A stretch of DNA of 46,833 nucleotides from Pseudomonadota bacterium (GCA_018816555.1 JAHIVT010000073.1:1-46833); one strand, 5' to 3'; counted from the stretch's first letter, positions 17,149 to 26,258 are shown. Translations and numbers: made by a program. The notes: a model not told the origin generated them from the sequence alone.

Positions 17149-19170
17149 TTACAGGAGAATACTTTCTATCAGCTCGGGAAGCGAGCCCACAAGTTGTAAC
17201 TTCAGGCTGTTTTTTACATCGTCCGGCAGGGCGTTGACCTCTTCATCATTGCGGGCAGGCAGTAGAACCATGGTAACGCCGCCTCGGGCGGCGGCAATGA
17301 CCTTGTCCCGGATGCCCCCGACGGGCAATAACTGGCCTGTCAGGGTCATTTCCCCGGTAACGGCAACATCTCTGCGGGCCGGCCGTTCGGTCAGCAGGGA
17401 AATAATCGCTACGGCGATGGCTGCCCCGGCGGATGGCCCGTCTTTGGCTATGGCACCTGCCGGAAGATGAATATGAATATCCATCTGATCAAAGAAATCT
17501 TCAGCAAGACCGTACATCGCGGCATTGCTTCTGATGTAACTGAGCGCTGTTTGCGCTGATTCCTGGAGAACATCGCCAAGGGATCCGGTCAGGATCAAAT
17601 TATTGTGGCCTTTCATCTTCAAGCCCTCAATGAACATGATCTCTCCACCGAACGGGGTCCAGACAAGACTGGTAACCACACCAACCACATCGTTGCCTTC
17701 GGCAGCTTCCCTTCGGTATTTCCTGGCACCGAGAAGCTTTGTCACCATATTGTCATCCACTGCGCGAACCTGGCTCGAATCTTTGTTTACCAGAATGATG
17801 CGGGCGATTTTACGGCAGATAGTACCGATTTCTCTATCCAGTCCCCGGACCCCTGACTCCCTGGTATAATCGCCAATGACCTTTTCCAGGGCGACATCGG
17901 AAAATTCAGTGTTCAGATCAGCCAGACCGTTTTCAGCAAGCTGCTTGGGAACAAGATAGCGCTTGGCGATAATCAGCTTTTCCTGGTCAGAGTAGCTGGG
18001 AAACTCAATCACCTCAAGCCGGTCCAGCAGTGGGCCGGGCAAATTGCTCACATCGTTGGAGGTAGCGATAAACATCACACTGGAGAGATCAAAAGGAATC
18101 TCCAGATAATGGTCAATAAAATGGGCATTCTGCTCCGGATCAAGCACTTCAAGCAGGGTAGAGGCCGGATCTCCTCGGAAATCCTGGCCTATCTTGTCGA
18201 TCTCGTCGAGCATGAAACAGGGGTTGTTGACCTTCACCCTGTTTATTTCGCTGATAATCCTGCCCGGCATGGCCCCCACATAGGTGCGACGATGGCCACG
18301 GATTTCCGCTTCATCACGCAGTCCGGCCAATGATACCCGGACAAATATGCGGCCAAGGGCCATTGCCACTGACCGGCCAATGGATGTCTTGCCCGTACCG
18401 GGCGGACCGGTAAAACAGAGAACAGGACCTTTGCCCATGTGCAGCCGCTGCTGTTTCTGCAAAACCTCTTTAACGACCCCTTTCAGCTCCTCGAGCTGAA
18501 CAGGCTTGGAAAGATAATGGGTCGCTCCTTTGCGCAGGGCATCGACGGCAGTGGAAACCGTGGCATAACCGGTTACCAGAATAACGTTGGTATCAGGAGA
18601 AATTTTGGTAACCCGCTCAAGCAGCTTGATGCCGTCCATCTCATCCATTTTAAGATCGGTGATGACAACATCAAAACAGCCGCCATTTTCAAACCGGCCC
18701 AAGGCTTCTCTGCCGTTGCCTGCCGTCTGGACGGAATAGCCGTCTTTGGCAAAGAAGTACCGCATGTTATTTCTGGCGATTTCCTCATCGTCCACAATGA
18801 GAATTCTGGCCTTCTGCTGACTTCTGAGCGTTTTTGCCGCCAGAAACTCCAGCACACGCTCCTTCACGTGCTCCAGGCCGAAATGATGTTTACTGAGAAT
18901 TGCCTGGGCTCGGTTGAAGTCCAGATTATCCTGGGTGGAAAAACACCAGGGGAGAGACAGAAGTATTTCGAGGTAATGCTGCCCGATGGCATATTCGGCA
19001 GCAAGCGGATCGGTTTTCTCCAGCTTTTCCAATTCATTTACGGCCTGCTGGCGGGCATGTTCAGGCAATTCTGTTTGGGCAATCTTCTTGGCGAGATCAG
19101 TTAACTGCTGAGACTGGGCTGATGAGCTTACCGAGGATAAAGCATCTTCTGTTTTTTTGAAAAAAATCAT
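17149..19170 (-). CDS. Lon-type AAA+ serine protease with an embedded receiver domain
   Basis: 673 residues with an unusual order. Residues 30-118 match the helical region that precedes the Lon ATPase (ELPEHARQQAVNELEKLEK, LLSLPWCFSTQDNLDF, FGLEHVKERVLEFLAAK). Residues 121-240 are a complete response-regulator receiver: Asp127/128 in LIVDDEE, phosphoacceptor Asp172 in VVITDLKM, Thr200 in LVTGYAT, Lys222 in LSKPV. Then comes the AAA+ module (Walker A GPPGTGKT 255-262, Walker B FMLDEID around 320, RDEAEIRGHRRTYVGAMPG) and the protease domain with catalytic Ser580 (KDGPSAGAA) and Lys623 (GGIRDKVIAA). The N-terminal Lon substrate-binding domain is absent. All catalytic residues are intact, so proteolysis may be controlled by phosphorylation. 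It has its own space after a terminator at 19257. Confidence 0.95.
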   Translation of the reverse strand: MIFFKKTEDALSSVSSSAQSQQLTDLAKKIAQTELPEHARQQAVNELEKLEKTDPLAAEYAIGQHYLEILLSLPWCFSTQDNLDFNRAQAILSKHHFGLEHVKERVLEFLAAKTLRSQQKARILIVDDEEIARNNMRYFFAKDGYSVQTAGNGREALGRFENGGCFDVVITDLKMDEMDGIKLLERVTKISPDTNVILVTGYATVSTAVDALRKGATHYLSKPVQLEELKGVVKEVLQKQQRLHMGKGPVLCFTGPPGTGKTSIGRSVAMALGRIFVRVSLAGLRDEAEIRGHRRTYVGAMPGRIISEINRVKVNNPCFMLDEIDKIGQDFRGDPASTLLEVLDPEQNAHFIDHYLEIPFDLSSVMFIATSNDVSNLPGPLLDRLEVIEFPSYSDQEKLIIAKRYLVPKQLAENGLADLNTEFSDVALEKVIGDYTRESGVRGLDREIGTICRKIARIILVNKDSSQVRAVDDNMVTKLLGARKYRREAAEGNDVVGVVTSLVWTPFGGEIMFIEGLKMKGHNNLILTGSLGDVLQESAQTALSYIRSNAAMYGLAEDFFDQMDIHIHLPAGAIAKDGPSAGAAIAVAIISLLTERPARRDVAVTGEMTLTGQLLPVGGIRDKVIAAARGGVTMVLLPARNDEEVNALPDDVKNSLKLQLVGSLPELIESILL

Positions 19171-19256
19171 AAAAATCCCGCCAGAAAATTGTCTCTGTCA
19201 TATGAGAATACGGATCTCAGCGATATCGATCTTGACAGTCTTTCTACAAAATAAAT

Positions 19257-19295
19257 ACGCATCTGTGAAGCAGGAAATCAGCTTCACAGATGCGT
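19257..19295 (-). terminator. Rho-independent terminator after tandem Usp gene
   Basis: A perfect 15-bp stem, ACGCATCTGTGAAGC / GCTTCACAGATGCGT, is followed on the minus strand by ATTTATTTTG. It lies 16 nt past the Usp stop, so the Lon-like gene downstream probably needs its own promoter in 19171-19256. Confidence 0.8.
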
Positions 19296-19310
19296 TATGA
19301 AAAAAAACAA

Positions 19311-20261
19311 CTAATCTGCTGTGATCAAGGCAACAAAATGATCCGGAAAGTGATGAACGATCTTGCGACTGACACTGCCCATGAAAATCTCACTGACGGC
19401 ATTGCGGCCACGCCTGCCCATAAAAACCATGGAGTTGGGGCGTTTGCCGATCTCCTCTTCTATCAGCCCGGCCGGATCGCCAAACCTGGCAACTTCGGAG
19501 ATGATATTTTCCGGGACTCCAGCGTCCAGGAGCAGCTTCCTGGCCTCCGACAAAAGCATATCGCTTGATTTTGCCGGGACTTGCCCCTTATCGATTTCCT
19601 CGCCATAACGGGCGGCATCCAGGACATGGACCAGCGTTACCTCCTTGACCACTGCGGAACACCCGCTCAGGAGAATCGCGGCCTCGGCCACGGCGGCCCT
19701 GGAATGAACCGATCCATCCACGGCAATAAGACAACGGCCGGCCGGGCACTCTGCTCTCCCCTCTATTTTGCCGACCAGATAAACACTGGCGTGAATGTCC
19801 CGATGCAGCAGGCCCGCCGTCACACTGCCGACCAGAACCTCACTGATTGCCGACAAGCCCCTTCTCTCCATGACAACCGTTGAATAGCCGCTGCGGGCAA
19901 CCTCAGCGATACGCCCAACAGGTTCGCCATCCTCAATGCGGATATCAATAGGCGCCTTGACGCCTGCTTTGCGCAGCAACTGTTCAGCCGCCTTCATTTT
20001 CGGCTCGATCTGCTGCTGGATATGCTGGTTTTTGAGCCTTTTAAAAAGCTCGGACTCCAAGATAAACTCAGTGCGCACGTCCACATTTGCCATGTGCGTA
20101 CTGAGGTACGAGCCCGCCATCACATGCAGCAGACTTACTTTTTCAATCCGGCTTCCCAGTCCCGCATCAATCATCCCCATCAGCCAGGCTATCCGCTCAA
20201 ATGTTTCCGGGCCATCGATGGGCAGCAAAAAACTTGATAACACTTTGCTCTTCATATTCAT
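19311..20261 (-). CDS. Tandem universal stress protein (two Usp domains)
   Basis: 316 residues made of two Usp folds (about 8-165 and 172-314). Both carry the ATP-binding G-x2-G-x9-G-S pattern, ERRGLSAISEVLVGS in the first and GRRGRNAVSEIFMGS in the second, so both are predicted to bind ATP. The first domain has a longer helical insert (ESELFKRLKNQHIQQQIEPK). Usp proteins modulate stress survival and often partner with ion transporters. It begins 27 nt after the ArsB/NhaD-type transporter gene, with AAGGAG 9 nt before the ATG, and belongs to the same operon. Confidence 0.93.
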   Translation of the reverse strand: MNMKSKVLSSFLLPIDGPETFERIAWLMGMIDAGLGSRIEKVSLLHVMAGSYLSTHMANVDVRTEFILESELFKRLKNQHIQQQIEPKMKAAEQLLRKAGVKAPIDIRIEDGEPVGRIAEVARSGYSTVVMERRGLSAISEVLVGSVTAGLLHRDIHASVYLVGKIEGRAECPAGRCLIAVDGSVHSRAAVAEAAILLSGCSAVVKEVTLVHVLDAARYGEEIDKGQVPAKSSDMLLSEARKLLLDAGVPENIISEVARFGDPAGLIEEEIGKRPNSMVFMGRRGRNAVSEIFMGSVSRKIVHHFPDHFVALITAD

Positions 20262-20288
20262 AAATAATAACTCCTTATCAAATAGCTG

Positions 20289-22076
20289 CTAGTAAAACAT
20301 CAGAAGCCAGACGTTGGCGATGGCGACGCTGATCATCATATAGAGGAATGCCACCTTCATATAGGCTACAAACTTTATCGAATATCCCGCTGATTCGGCG
20401 ATACCTAAAGTTACCACGTTGGCGCTGGCGCCGATCATGGTGCCGTTGCCGCCGAAACAGGCGCCAAAGGCCAGAGCCCACCAGAGCACGCCTGATTCCG
20501 CCCCGGGAATGACCCCGGTGAGATAGGCGACAATGGGCAGCATGGTGGCGGTAAAGGGGATATTATCGACAAAGGCGCTCATGATGGCCGACACCCAGAG
20601 AATCAGACAGATCGACACGGCCAGATTGCCGCCGGACAGATTGAGCACCCCATCGGCGATAATATCGAGCAGACCGGTCTCTTCCACGCCGCCCACCAGC
20701 ATAAAGAGAAACATGAAAAAGAGCAGGGTCGTCCACTCAATGTCCTTTTCGATCAGCTCAAGCAGTTTGATCTTCTTGGTCAGCAGACCGTAGGTGAACA
20801 GCAGCGAGGCGCCGAAGATGGCGGCGATGCTGACCTCCATGTGCCAGTAACCGTGGGTGAGAAACATGCTGACGACAATGGCCATGATGATGCCACCCAC
20901 CGTGAGCAGGGTGCCGTCGGTGATCTTGTACTCCTCCCGCAACTTGGCGATGAAGGCCTGAATGTCATCGACCTTGGCCTTGCCGTACTCCTTACCGTAG
21001 GCGATCTTGGAATAGACAAACAGAACCAGCATGGAGACGATACATACAGGCGTCAGGTTTTTGACAAACTCCATGAAGGTCAGCCCGGCATAGGAGCCGA
21101 TCATGATATTGGGCGGATCGCCGATCAATGTCGCCGTGCCGCCGATATTGGACGCCAGAATCAGCGGAATAAGCAGTGCTATGGGAGAAATACCCAGGGA
21201 CAGGGCAATCTCGATGGACACCGGCGTCAAAAGCAGCATGGTGGTGACGTTATCGAGAAAGGCGGAGGTTACCGCGGTGAAGCTCATGAGAATAACAGAC
21301 AGCACAATGACGTTGCCCCGGGCCAGCTGGTACGATTTGTAGGCGCACCACTGGAAGAGGCCGGTATGCTTGAGGATGCCGATGATGATCATCATGCCCA
21401 TGAGCAGCAGGATGACGTTCATGTCAATGGCCTTGATGGCGCTTTCATAGGAGAGAATATGGTATTCGGGATTGAGGGTGCCGAAGGTGTAGCTGATGAC
21501 CAGCATGGTGGCCGCCCCCAGCATGGCGGAAAGCGTCCTGTGCAGCAGCTCGAAGGAAATCAGGATATAGGCCAGGACAAACACCGTGGTGGCGATCCAG
21601 AAGGCCGGCCCGGTGGCGCGTTTGATGGTGACGTTCGCCCTGACCATATACTCATTGCCGGTGCGGGCCATTTTGTCCTGGGTGATGGTTAAACTGTCTT
21701 TTGCATAACTTGGCTTATAAGCCGTAATCTTGATTGTGGCACCTTCCAGGGAGCCGGGGGGAACTTCAAAGTTGGCCTGGAAGGTGCCGTCCAGTTCGGT
21801 TTTCAGGCCTCCGGCGCCCGCGCCATGGCCGCCCGGCTTACCCGTTGCCAGCGGGTGTCCGTTTAACTCCACTTCCACATCCGCATCGCCGACTCCAACG
21901 CCGTGCGAATTGACAATCTTGCCAAAGACAGCCAGAATGTCAATGTTTTCGCTTACCGCATGTTCAGCAGTTGATGCAGCACATGTCCGCCCCCCCGCCA
22001 AGGCGGTCACCAGACAAACCGCGGCAAGCGTCACAAGAATTCCCGATAAATATCGGGGTATTTTACCCAGCCTCAT
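20289..22076 (-). CDS. ArsB/NhaD-family ion transporter with periplasmic beta domain
   Basis: 595 residues. An N-terminal signal or anchor (GILVTLAAVCLVTALAGG) leads to a soluble segment (about 40-150) that reads like an Ig/carboxypeptidase-regulatory beta-sandwich: FGKIVNSHGVGVGDADVEVELNGHPL, TELDGTFQANFEVPPGSLEGATIKITAYKPSY. From about 155 on there are some 11-12 membrane helices of the ion-transporter superfamily, with the twin signature loops SAFLDNVTTMLLLTPV and SAFVDNIPFTATMLPI, plus NIGGTATLIGDPPNI and GGNGTMIGASANV. These resemble NhaD, ArsB and the eukaryotic P protein. Substrate (Na+/H+ or an anion) cannot be read. Lies 39 nt after the SLC13-type gene. Confidence 0.92.
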   Translation of the reverse strand: MRLGKIPRYLSGILVTLAAVCLVTALAGGRTCAASTAEHAVSENIDILAVFGKIVNSHGVGVGDADVEVELNGHPLATGKPGGHGAGAGGLKTELDGTFQANFEVPPGSLEGATIKITAYKPSYAKDSLTITQDKMARTGNEYMVRANVTIKRATGPAFWIATTVFVLAYILISFELLHRTLSAMLGAATMLVISYTFGTLNPEYHILSYESAIKAIDMNVILLLMGMMIIIGILKHTGLFQWCAYKSYQLARGNVIVLSVILMSFTAVTSAFLDNVTTMLLLTPVSIEIALSLGISPIALLIPLILASNIGGTATLIGDPPNIMIGSYAGLTFMEFVKNLTPVCIVSMLVLFVYSKIAYGKEYGKAKVDDIQAFIAKLREEYKITDGTLLTVGGIIMAIVVSMFLTHGYWHMEVSIAAIFGASLLFTYGLLTKKIKLLELIEKDIEWTTLLFFMFLFMLVGGVEETGLLDIIADGVLNLSGGNLAVSICLILWVSAIMSAFVDNIPFTATMLPIVAYLTGVIPGAESGVLWWALAFGACFGGNGTMIGASANVVTLGIAESAGYSIKFVAYMKVAFLYMMISVAIANVWLLMFY

Positions 22077-22115
22077 ACTCTCTCCTCCTCCTCATTCATT
22101 TGAATTTTCATCACT

Positions 22116-23918
22116 TTAGAGACCGTAGAACAAATAAAGAGAAGCGAACATGACCACCAGGTACAGGATGGTCATACCGCTTCCCGCCTTGAAATAATCA
22201 ACTGTTCTATAGCCGCCCGGCCGCATAATCAGGGCATTCACCTGGTGTGTCGGCAGAACGAAGGTGTTTGAACAGGCGACGGCAACCACCAGGGCCGCCA
22301 GCCGCGGATCAGCTCCGGCGGTATTGGCCATATTCATGGCCAGCGGCACCATGAGCACTGTGGCGCCGACATTGGAGACAACAAGGGTAAAAAAGGAGGT
22401 GAGCAAGGCGATGATGACCAGCAGGACAACCGGGACAATACTGCCCACGCCGCCCATGATGGTTTCGGCGATCATCTTCGCCGCACCGGTTTTTTCAAAG
22501 GCGATACCCAGGGGAATCAGGCCACCGAGCAGAAAGACCGTCATCCAGTCCACGGATTCATAGGCCTCATCAATGGTCATAACCTTGCTCAGAATCATCC
22601 CCATGGCACCGGTCAACAAGGCGATGGAGAGCTGGACTTTGAAACCAATAATCATAATGAGAGAGAGAATCAGGCACCCTACGGCATACTTGAGTTTGGC
22701 GGTATTTATGATCTCACCCTGCACCTCCTCGGTGAAGATGACATCCTGTCTTTCTTTCATGAAGTGAAACTTCTCCCAGCGGCCCTGGAGAAGAAGGGCA
22801 TCACCAGCCTGGAGGCGGATATCTGAAATACCGCCGACAAAGGTCTTGTTGCCGCGAAATATGGCCAGGGGGTTGACGCCGAATCTTTTACGGAAGGCAA
22901 AGGAACCGAGGGACTGACGGACAAGCTCGGAACGGGGAGTGATAATACCCTCAATAATACCGGCATTATTAGAGGAAAGATCTTCGGCAAAGACGGAAAG
23001 ATCATCTTTGATCTCCCAACGGAAAGAGGCGGCCAGCTTATGCACCAGTTCCGGAGGACCTTCCACAGCTATGGTGTCGCCGTCGCGGATCAAGGCATCG
23101 GTGCCAGGTGCAAAATTCTTTACCCCCTGGGAGGCTATTGCCACAACAGTGGTGAAGTAGTTCGCTCTGATCTCCAGGTCCCCCAGGGACTTGGGTCCGC
23201 CAAAGTCCGCAGGAACCTGCAGTTCATAAAGATGGCCGATATCCTGGTAAGTCCTCTGGAGATTCTTTGACATGGGGCCGGCGGAAGCCTCTTCCCCCTG
23301 CCCGGCCGGCAGAATGAATCTGCCCAGCAGGGCAAAGTAGGCTATAGCGGCTACGACCAGTAAAACGCCCATGGGAGTGACGTCAAAAAGCCCGAAAGGT
23401 TTCACATTCGGGTCCGCAATCTTCATCACATCGTTCAGCAGGATCAACGGGCTTGACCCGATGAGGGTCACACAACCGCCGATAATGGCACAGAATCCCA
23501 TGGGCATCAGGATTCTTGAGACCGGGATGTTTGTCTGCTTGCAGATTCTTTTGGCCGCCGGCATGAACAGGGCTGCCGCACCGATATTCTGCATGAAGCT
23601 GGAAATAAAGGCAACGGTGCCGGCGATGAGCATCATGATCCGGCTCTCGCTGCGGCCGGCAAACTTGAGAAGAACCCGGGCAAGGGAGTTCATGGCCCCG
23701 GTCTTGTCAAGCCCGGCACCAATGATAATAACCGCGATGATGGATACCACCGCGTTACTTGAAAGCCCGCTAATCGCCTCTTTCGGCGTTACCAGGCCTA
23801 GAATTGGCAGGATAATCATCATAAGGATGCCGACGACATCAACCCGTACCCATTCAAATATAAACAGCAAAATTGCCAGTACCAGAACAGCCATTACTAA
23901 AATTATTGGCAAACTCAT
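22116..23918 (-). CDS. SLC13/DASS-type transporter with RCK_C (TrkA-C) domains
   Basis: 600 residues. Membrane helices occupy about 1-200 and 405-600, with repeats typical of the ion-transporter superfamily (FMQNIGAAALFMPAAKRI, LIGSSPLILLND, VVSNVGATVLMVPLAMNM, FVLPTHQVNALI). Between them two cytosolic RCK_C-like domains (about 220-380) show VPADFGGPKSLGDLEIRANY, ALIRDGDTIAVEGPP and the second copy LGSFAFRKRFGVNPLAIFRG with LQAGDALLLQG. Relatives carry sulfate, dicarboxylates or other anions. First gene of a transporter-transporter-Usp operon; a sigma-54-like promoter lies about 420 nt upstream. Confidence 0.93.
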   Translation of the reverse strand: MSLPIILVMAVLVLAILLFIFEWVRVDVVGILMMIILPILGLVTPKEAISGLSSNAVVSIIAVIIIGAGLDKTGAMNSLARVLLKFAGRSESRIMMLIAGTVAFISSFMQNIGAAALFMPAAKRICKQTNIPVSRILMPMGFCAIIGGCVTLIGSSPLILLNDVMKIADPNVKPFGLFDVTPMGVLLVVAAIAYFALLGRFILPAGQGEEASAGPMSKNLQRTYQDIGHLYELQVPADFGGPKSLGDLEIRANYFTTVVAIASQGVKNFAPGTDALIRDGDTIAVEGPPELVHKLAASFRWEIKDDLSVFAEDLSSNNAGIIEGIITPRSELVRQSLGSFAFRKRFGVNPLAIFRGNKTFVGGISDIRLQAGDALLLQGRWEKFHFMKERQDVIFTEEVQGEIINTAKLKYAVGCLILSLIMIIGFKVQLSIALLTGAMGMILSKVMTIDEAYESVDWMTVFLLGGLIPLGIAFEKTGAAKMIAETIMGGVGSIVPVVLLVIIALLTSFFTLVVSNVGATVLMVPLAMNMANTAGADPRLAALVVAVACSNTFVLPTHQVNALIMRPGGYRTVDYFKAGSGMTILYLVVMFASLYLFYGL

Positions 23919-23986
23919 TTTAATCCTCTTTTTAGAATATTCAATTCAAATAATCATACACTGTGCTGATTTTTTTAACTTTTTGT

Positions 23987-24170
23987 ATGAGCCTCTTGCA
24001 AAATGCAACATCTACTCCGATCGGCTAAAAATATCCCGTGCGGCGTCTTCCTGGTGAAATCGTCCTCAACGTAGCACTGTTACGCTTCCGGGCGATTTCA
24101 CAACTCATCCTTGCACAGAAAATTTTTCTCTCGATCTCGCTACGACCTTCATTTTGCAAGAGGCTCGTAT
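23987..24170. repeat. MITE-like element with 17-bp terminal inverted repeats
   Basis: GAGCCTCTTGCAAAATG at the left is matched in reverse by CATTTTGCAAGAGGCTC at the right, about 180 bp apart. Inside is a second inverted repeat, TGAAATCG / CGATTTCA, in the middle of the element. No reading frame fits. A partial copy of the end (ACGAGCCTCTTGC) occurs at about 31228-31240. This is consistent with a non-autonomous mobile or palindromic intergenic repeat inserted in the leader of the SLC13 gene. Confidence 0.65.
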
Positions 24171-24336
24171 ATGATAATCGGATATCAGAAACAGCAGGAG
24201 GGGCGTTGGCATAATGAGATCTGAAACAGAATTCATCATTTTTTCCCCTCATTTCTCTGCCGATGGAAAAAAACCCAATGCTACGCATAAGAAACCCCTG
24301 TAATTATCATTTGTTGGCAACGGTTTTCTCTATAGC

Positions 24337-24355
24337 GTGCAACGGCTATGCCAGC
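24337..24355 (-). promoter_or_regulatory. Sigma-54 promoter-like sequence for the transporter operon
   Basis: Minus strand reads CTGGCATAGCCGTTGCACGC. TGGCAT-N5-TTGCA matches the -24/-12 consensus except for one base (T for C), with GG and GC exactly 10 nt apart. Transcription would start near 24326, about 410 nt before the SLC13 start codon, and would include the MITE-like element in the leader. Confidence 0.6.
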
Positions 24356-24558
24356 TTGATTTTATGCATTCCCGGCTCCACGTCCAAAATCCTGGGTGGA
24401 GTCAATCTTCAAAATGTCTCAACAGGACAAACCGTTACCATGACAGTTTTGTTGCAAATTGAAATAGCATTTTTTCTGGAAGGTAATTATCTTTTAAAAA
24501 AATTCCCTCCTCATGAATTGAGGTACAAGTATTTGGAATTTCGGGGGGGGACACGACG

Positions 24559-24616
24559 CCTATATTGCATATAGCAACGTTGCATAAGGCAGCAATAGTG
24601 CAATTTGCAATATAGG
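24559..24616. promoter_or_regulatory. Palindrome cluster between divergent promoters, putative enhancer
   Basis: An 11-bp inverted repeat CCTATATTGCA / TGCAATATAGG spans the cluster. Inside it are ATTGCATATAGCAAC (24564-24578, fits RTTGC-N5-GCAAY) and the perfect palindrome GCAACGTTGC (24574-24583). It lies about 210-220 nt from the minus-strand and 170-190 nt from the plus-strand -24/-12 sequences, suiting a shared activator site. Elsewhere in 23919-24812 I see no supported gene. Confidence 0.5.
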
Positions 24617-24743
24617 GGTATATACTGTAATATACCTATTATATGTTATGTGAGCAAAAGACTTCTTGCGGCAAAGAAAACTCTTTCCCCTTTATGCCCG
24701 AAGAAAATCTTTATGGGTGAGAATAACGATGAAAGCACGACTG

Positions 24744-24760
24744 CGGCCTGGAATTTGCTA
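24744..24760 (+). promoter_or_regulatory. Weak sigma-54-like promoter before the sensor kinase
   Basis: CGGCCTGGAATTTGCTA keeps GG and GC 10 nt apart and a perfect TTGCT at -12, but the -24 box is only partly matched (CGGCCT for TGGCAC). It would start transcription near 24770, about 43 nt before the kinase gene. If real, the regulator would control its own kinase operon. Confidence 0.35.
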
Positions 24761-24761
24761 A

Positions 24762-24785
24762 CTTAACTCCAAAGCTAGAGTTAAG
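24762..24785. promoter_or_regulatory. Inverted repeat CTTAACTC/GAGTTAAG
   Basis: An 8-bp perfect inverted repeat with an 8-nt spacer lies immediately after the candidate -12 element and 28 nt before the kinase ATG. It could be an operator or a leader hairpin. Confidence 0.35.
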
Positions 24786-24812
24786 GCAACAAATTTAAAA
24801 AGAGAATGAAAG

Positions 24813-26258
24813 ATGTTTCAACTTAATCTGCGACAAAAAATGATTGGCTTTTTCGTTTTGAAGCTTGCATTTTTTATTTCATTGGGCGCGTTCCTCTATA
24901 ATGATTTTGAAAAATTCAACGAGGATGTCACCATTCTGATTCGGGCCATCAGACTCAGCAACACCTGTCTTGAGATCAGGCGTTACGAGAAAAATTACAT
25001 CATGCGCAGTGAACTGGAAGACTTCCTCACAGCTCAGAAATATATCAATGAGGCTATTGAATACCTGGCTTTTGTGCAGAACGATCTCAACAGACCGAAA
25101 CCGCAGCTCGTTGGGAAAATCGAGACGAAACTCCAGCAATACCGTTCAGCCTTCAAGGCATTGAAAGACAATTGTGAGATATGCAGCGAACATGAAATAA
25201 AATTCTTAAATGACAGCCGCGAGCTCTTGCGGACAATCGGCAAGGAACTGATCGCCTTAAGTGATGAATTTGTTATTGCCGAACAGAATAAACTGAGTAG
25301 GTTTGTTCAGCATTTTCAGATACAGCTCTTTTTTTATCTTCTGCTGCTGGGTGTTTTTACTATTTTCACCACGGCTATGATATTCAAAACCCTGATCAGG
25401 CCACTGAAACTGATCGAGGTTGCGGCTAATACCATTGCCAAAAATCGTTTTACCCCGCTGCCTCTTCCGGACAAAAAAGATGAACTGCATAGTGTCCTGC
25501 GCGCCTTCAATAAAATGGTAAAGGAACTTGAGGAGCAGCAGGAACAGCTTTTCCAGGCTAAAAAGCTGTCCTCCATCGGGACACTGGCCTCAGGCACCGC
25601 TCATCAGCTCAATAATCCACTCAACAATATCTCCACCTCCTGTCAGATCGCGCTGTCTGAGCTGAAAGAGGGTGACTGTCAATTTATCGAGGGCTTGCTC
25701 AAGAACATCGAGCAGGAAACCCATCGGGCCAGCGACACGGTCAAAGGATTGCTTGAGTTTTCCCGGGCCCAGACATTCTCCATCCAGCCCGCTTTTCTTG
25801 ATGAAGTGGTGGAGCGTGCCGTCCGTCTTGTCTCAAGCGATGTGCCTGCGGATATAACCATCAAAAAGAAGATTCCGGCAGATCTCGCCGTTAAAGTTGA
25901 TATCCAGAAAATGACGGAAGCCCTGCTCAATCTGCTGTTAAACGCTCTTCAGGCAATCCCTGAACCTCCCGGCACCATCTCCATTACAGCGGCAGCGGAC
26001 GGTGAAAACAAAAATGCGGTCATCACTGTTGAAGACACGGGATGTGGCATTGATGAAACCAGTATGCAGAAAATTTTTGATCCGTTCTACACCACCAAAA
26101 ACGTTGGCAAAGGAACGGGCCTGGGCCTGGCGGTCGTTTACGGCATCATCAAAAAACATAGCGGCACGATCAAGGTGGAAAGCAAGTTAGGGCAGGGTAC
26201 AAAATTTATCATCACATTGCCCTTGGCCTTTGAAAAGCCTAAATCACTCGAATCTTAA
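24813..26258 (+). CDS. Membrane sensor histidine kinase (NtrB/ZraS-like)
   Basis: 481 residues. TM1 (about 10-29) and TM2 (about 170-192) bracket a helical periplasmic domain containing CLEIRRYEKNYIMR, the pattern of four-helix-bundle/HBM-type sensors. A HAMP region (192-243) and coiled coil lead to HisKA with phosphoacceptor His264 (GTAHQLNNPLNN) and a HATPase domain (NLLLNALQAIPE, DTGCGIDE, FDPFYTTKNVGKGTGLGLAV). The ligand cannot be read; HBM sensors in other bacteria bind small organic acids. The regulator gene follows after 14 nt, so the pair is a two-component system. Confidence 0.95.
   Translation: MFQLNLRQKMIGFFVLKLAFFISLGAFLYNDFEKFNEDVTILIRAIRLSNTCLEIRRYEKNYIMRSELEDFLTAQKYINEAIEYLAFVQNDLNRPKPQLVGKIETKLQQYRSAFKALKDNCEICSEHEIKFLNDSRELLRTIGKELIALSDEFVIAEQNKLSRFVQHFQIQLFFYLLLLGVFTIFTTAMIFKTLIRPLKLIEVAANTIAKNRFTPLPLPDKKDELHSVLRAFNKMVKELEEQQEQLFQAKKLSSIGTLASGTAHQLNNPLNNISTSCQIALSELKEGDCQFIEGLLKNIEQETHRASDTVKGLLEFSRAQTFSIQPAFLDEVVERAVRLVSSDVPADITIKKKIPADLAVKVDIQKMTEALLNLLLNALQAIPEPPGTISITAAADGENKNAVITVEDTGCGIDETSMQKIFDPFYTTKNVGKGTGLGLAVVYGIIKKHSGTIKVESKLGQGTKFIITLPLAFEKPKSLES

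Noticed and set aside
24025-24288. 87-codon minus-strand frame across the MITE-like element
   Set aside because: Arises from the repeat sequence itself; no ribosome-binding site or domain.
24263-24574. 103-codon open frame upstream of the sensor kinase
   Set aside because: No ribosome-binding site, no recognisable domain, and it covers the sigma-54-like promoter and part of the palindrome cluster; probably accidental.
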